This document shows, piece after piece, positions 63,730 to 64,000 of a stretch of 64,000 nucleotides of DNA. The DNA comes from Trileptium ribeirensis (lineage: Eukaryota; Nematoda; Enoplea; Enoplida; Thoracostomopsidae). The notes below the pieces were generated by a model. It worked only from the letters and a program-made list of their open reading frames with translations, made no database searches and was not told the origin of the DNA. A program made the translations under genes and the position numbers. Each line of letters opens with the position of its first letter. Within the stretch, counting starts at the first letter, position 1. The stretch spans positions 1-64,000 of the forward strand of contig JASANE010000801.1 in the NCBI GenBank assembly GCA_030248225.1, written 5' to 3'.

Positions 63730-64000
63730 CCGTGGTATGTGAACGTACATGGGGCCATTGCTTAAAACTGCAAGAGCTGCAGGACATCGTCCTAATCACC
63801 CATATATTTTAAAGGTATTTATGTAGTGGTGAATAAAATATCGTCATTATCATAACCGGGCGCAATGGTGTATTAACCTGATCATTCAGGTGCGCATAAA
63901 GTCTTATAGAGGGTTATTTGCTCTACAAAATAAACCAATTTGACTCAGATATCTACACAAGTTGCCGAGCTACAATAAGTGATTTTTGGGGCTCCTTCAG
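63730..64000. other. Window end, nothing recognised
   Basis: No supported feature. Confidence 0.35.

Overview
This is a window of AT-rich nuclear DNA from an animal, most likely an invertebrate. The evidence is spliced genes with GT-AG introns, three metazoan-type host genes (an S6-kinase-delta-like kinase, NTPCR and XRCC1), and a dense load of CR1/L2-like LINEs, cut-and-paste DNA transposons, an LTR-element remnant and tandem satellites. There are no operons, CRISPR arrays or recognisable rRNA/tRNA genes. I cannot name the species from the sequence alone.

Left third (1-16 kb). Four consecutive exons (2207-2293, 3121-3209, 6927-7022, 7516-7626) on the + strand encode the C-terminal half of an RPS6KC1/RPS6KL1-type kinase domain; its upstream exons lie outside the window or were not found. 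NTPCR, a small P-loop NTPase, lies on the - strand as a two-exon gene (15811-15504 and 13232-12896), convergent with the kinase. The introns and spacers hold a 30-copy 21-bp minisatellite (887-1517), a 9-copy 44-bp satellite (11722-12117), and copies of a hAT-like non-autonomous element whose ends are rich in CCGGAACCGG. A 155-168 bp tandem duplication sits directly upstream of the NTPCR start codon.

Middle (16-36 kb). Here there is a second TSD-flanked hAT-like copy (17253-18423), two copies of a ~220-bp LTR-like repeat (16727-16947 and 26097-26315), a decayed Gag region with a primer-binding-site-like stretch, and an unexplained 346-codon cysteine-containing ORF. A row of five hairpins with covarying stems (21237-21485), a decayed piggyBac transposase (28416-29180) and a third DNA-transposon family (33542-34244, TIR CAGGGTGGCCAC) follow. 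The last exon of XRCC1, with the C-terminal BRCT domain, is at 35387-36199 on the - strand. No other XRCC1 exon was recognised.

Right half (36-64 kb). This part is dominated by five CR1-like LINEs and one small fragment: LINE-1 36535-39260 (+), LINE-2 40200-43795 (-), LINE-3 about 47935-50220 (+), LINE-4 about 51465-55440 (+), LINE-5 59500-62610 (-), fragment 63608-63721 (+). They form at least two lineages. LINE-1 and LINE-4 are alike in the endonuclease-RT linker. LINE-2, -3 and -5 are alike, and LINE-2 and -3 share a 3'-tail motif. LINE-2 keeps an uninterrupted 923-codon endonuclease-RT frame; LINE-4 keeps an intact PHD-finger ORF1 but has a damaged ORF2. Spacers between LINEs contain G-rich tracts and short dispersed repeats.

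The three host genes are not functionally linked to one another as far as the sequence shows; the window is best read as gene-poor DNA shaped by transposons.
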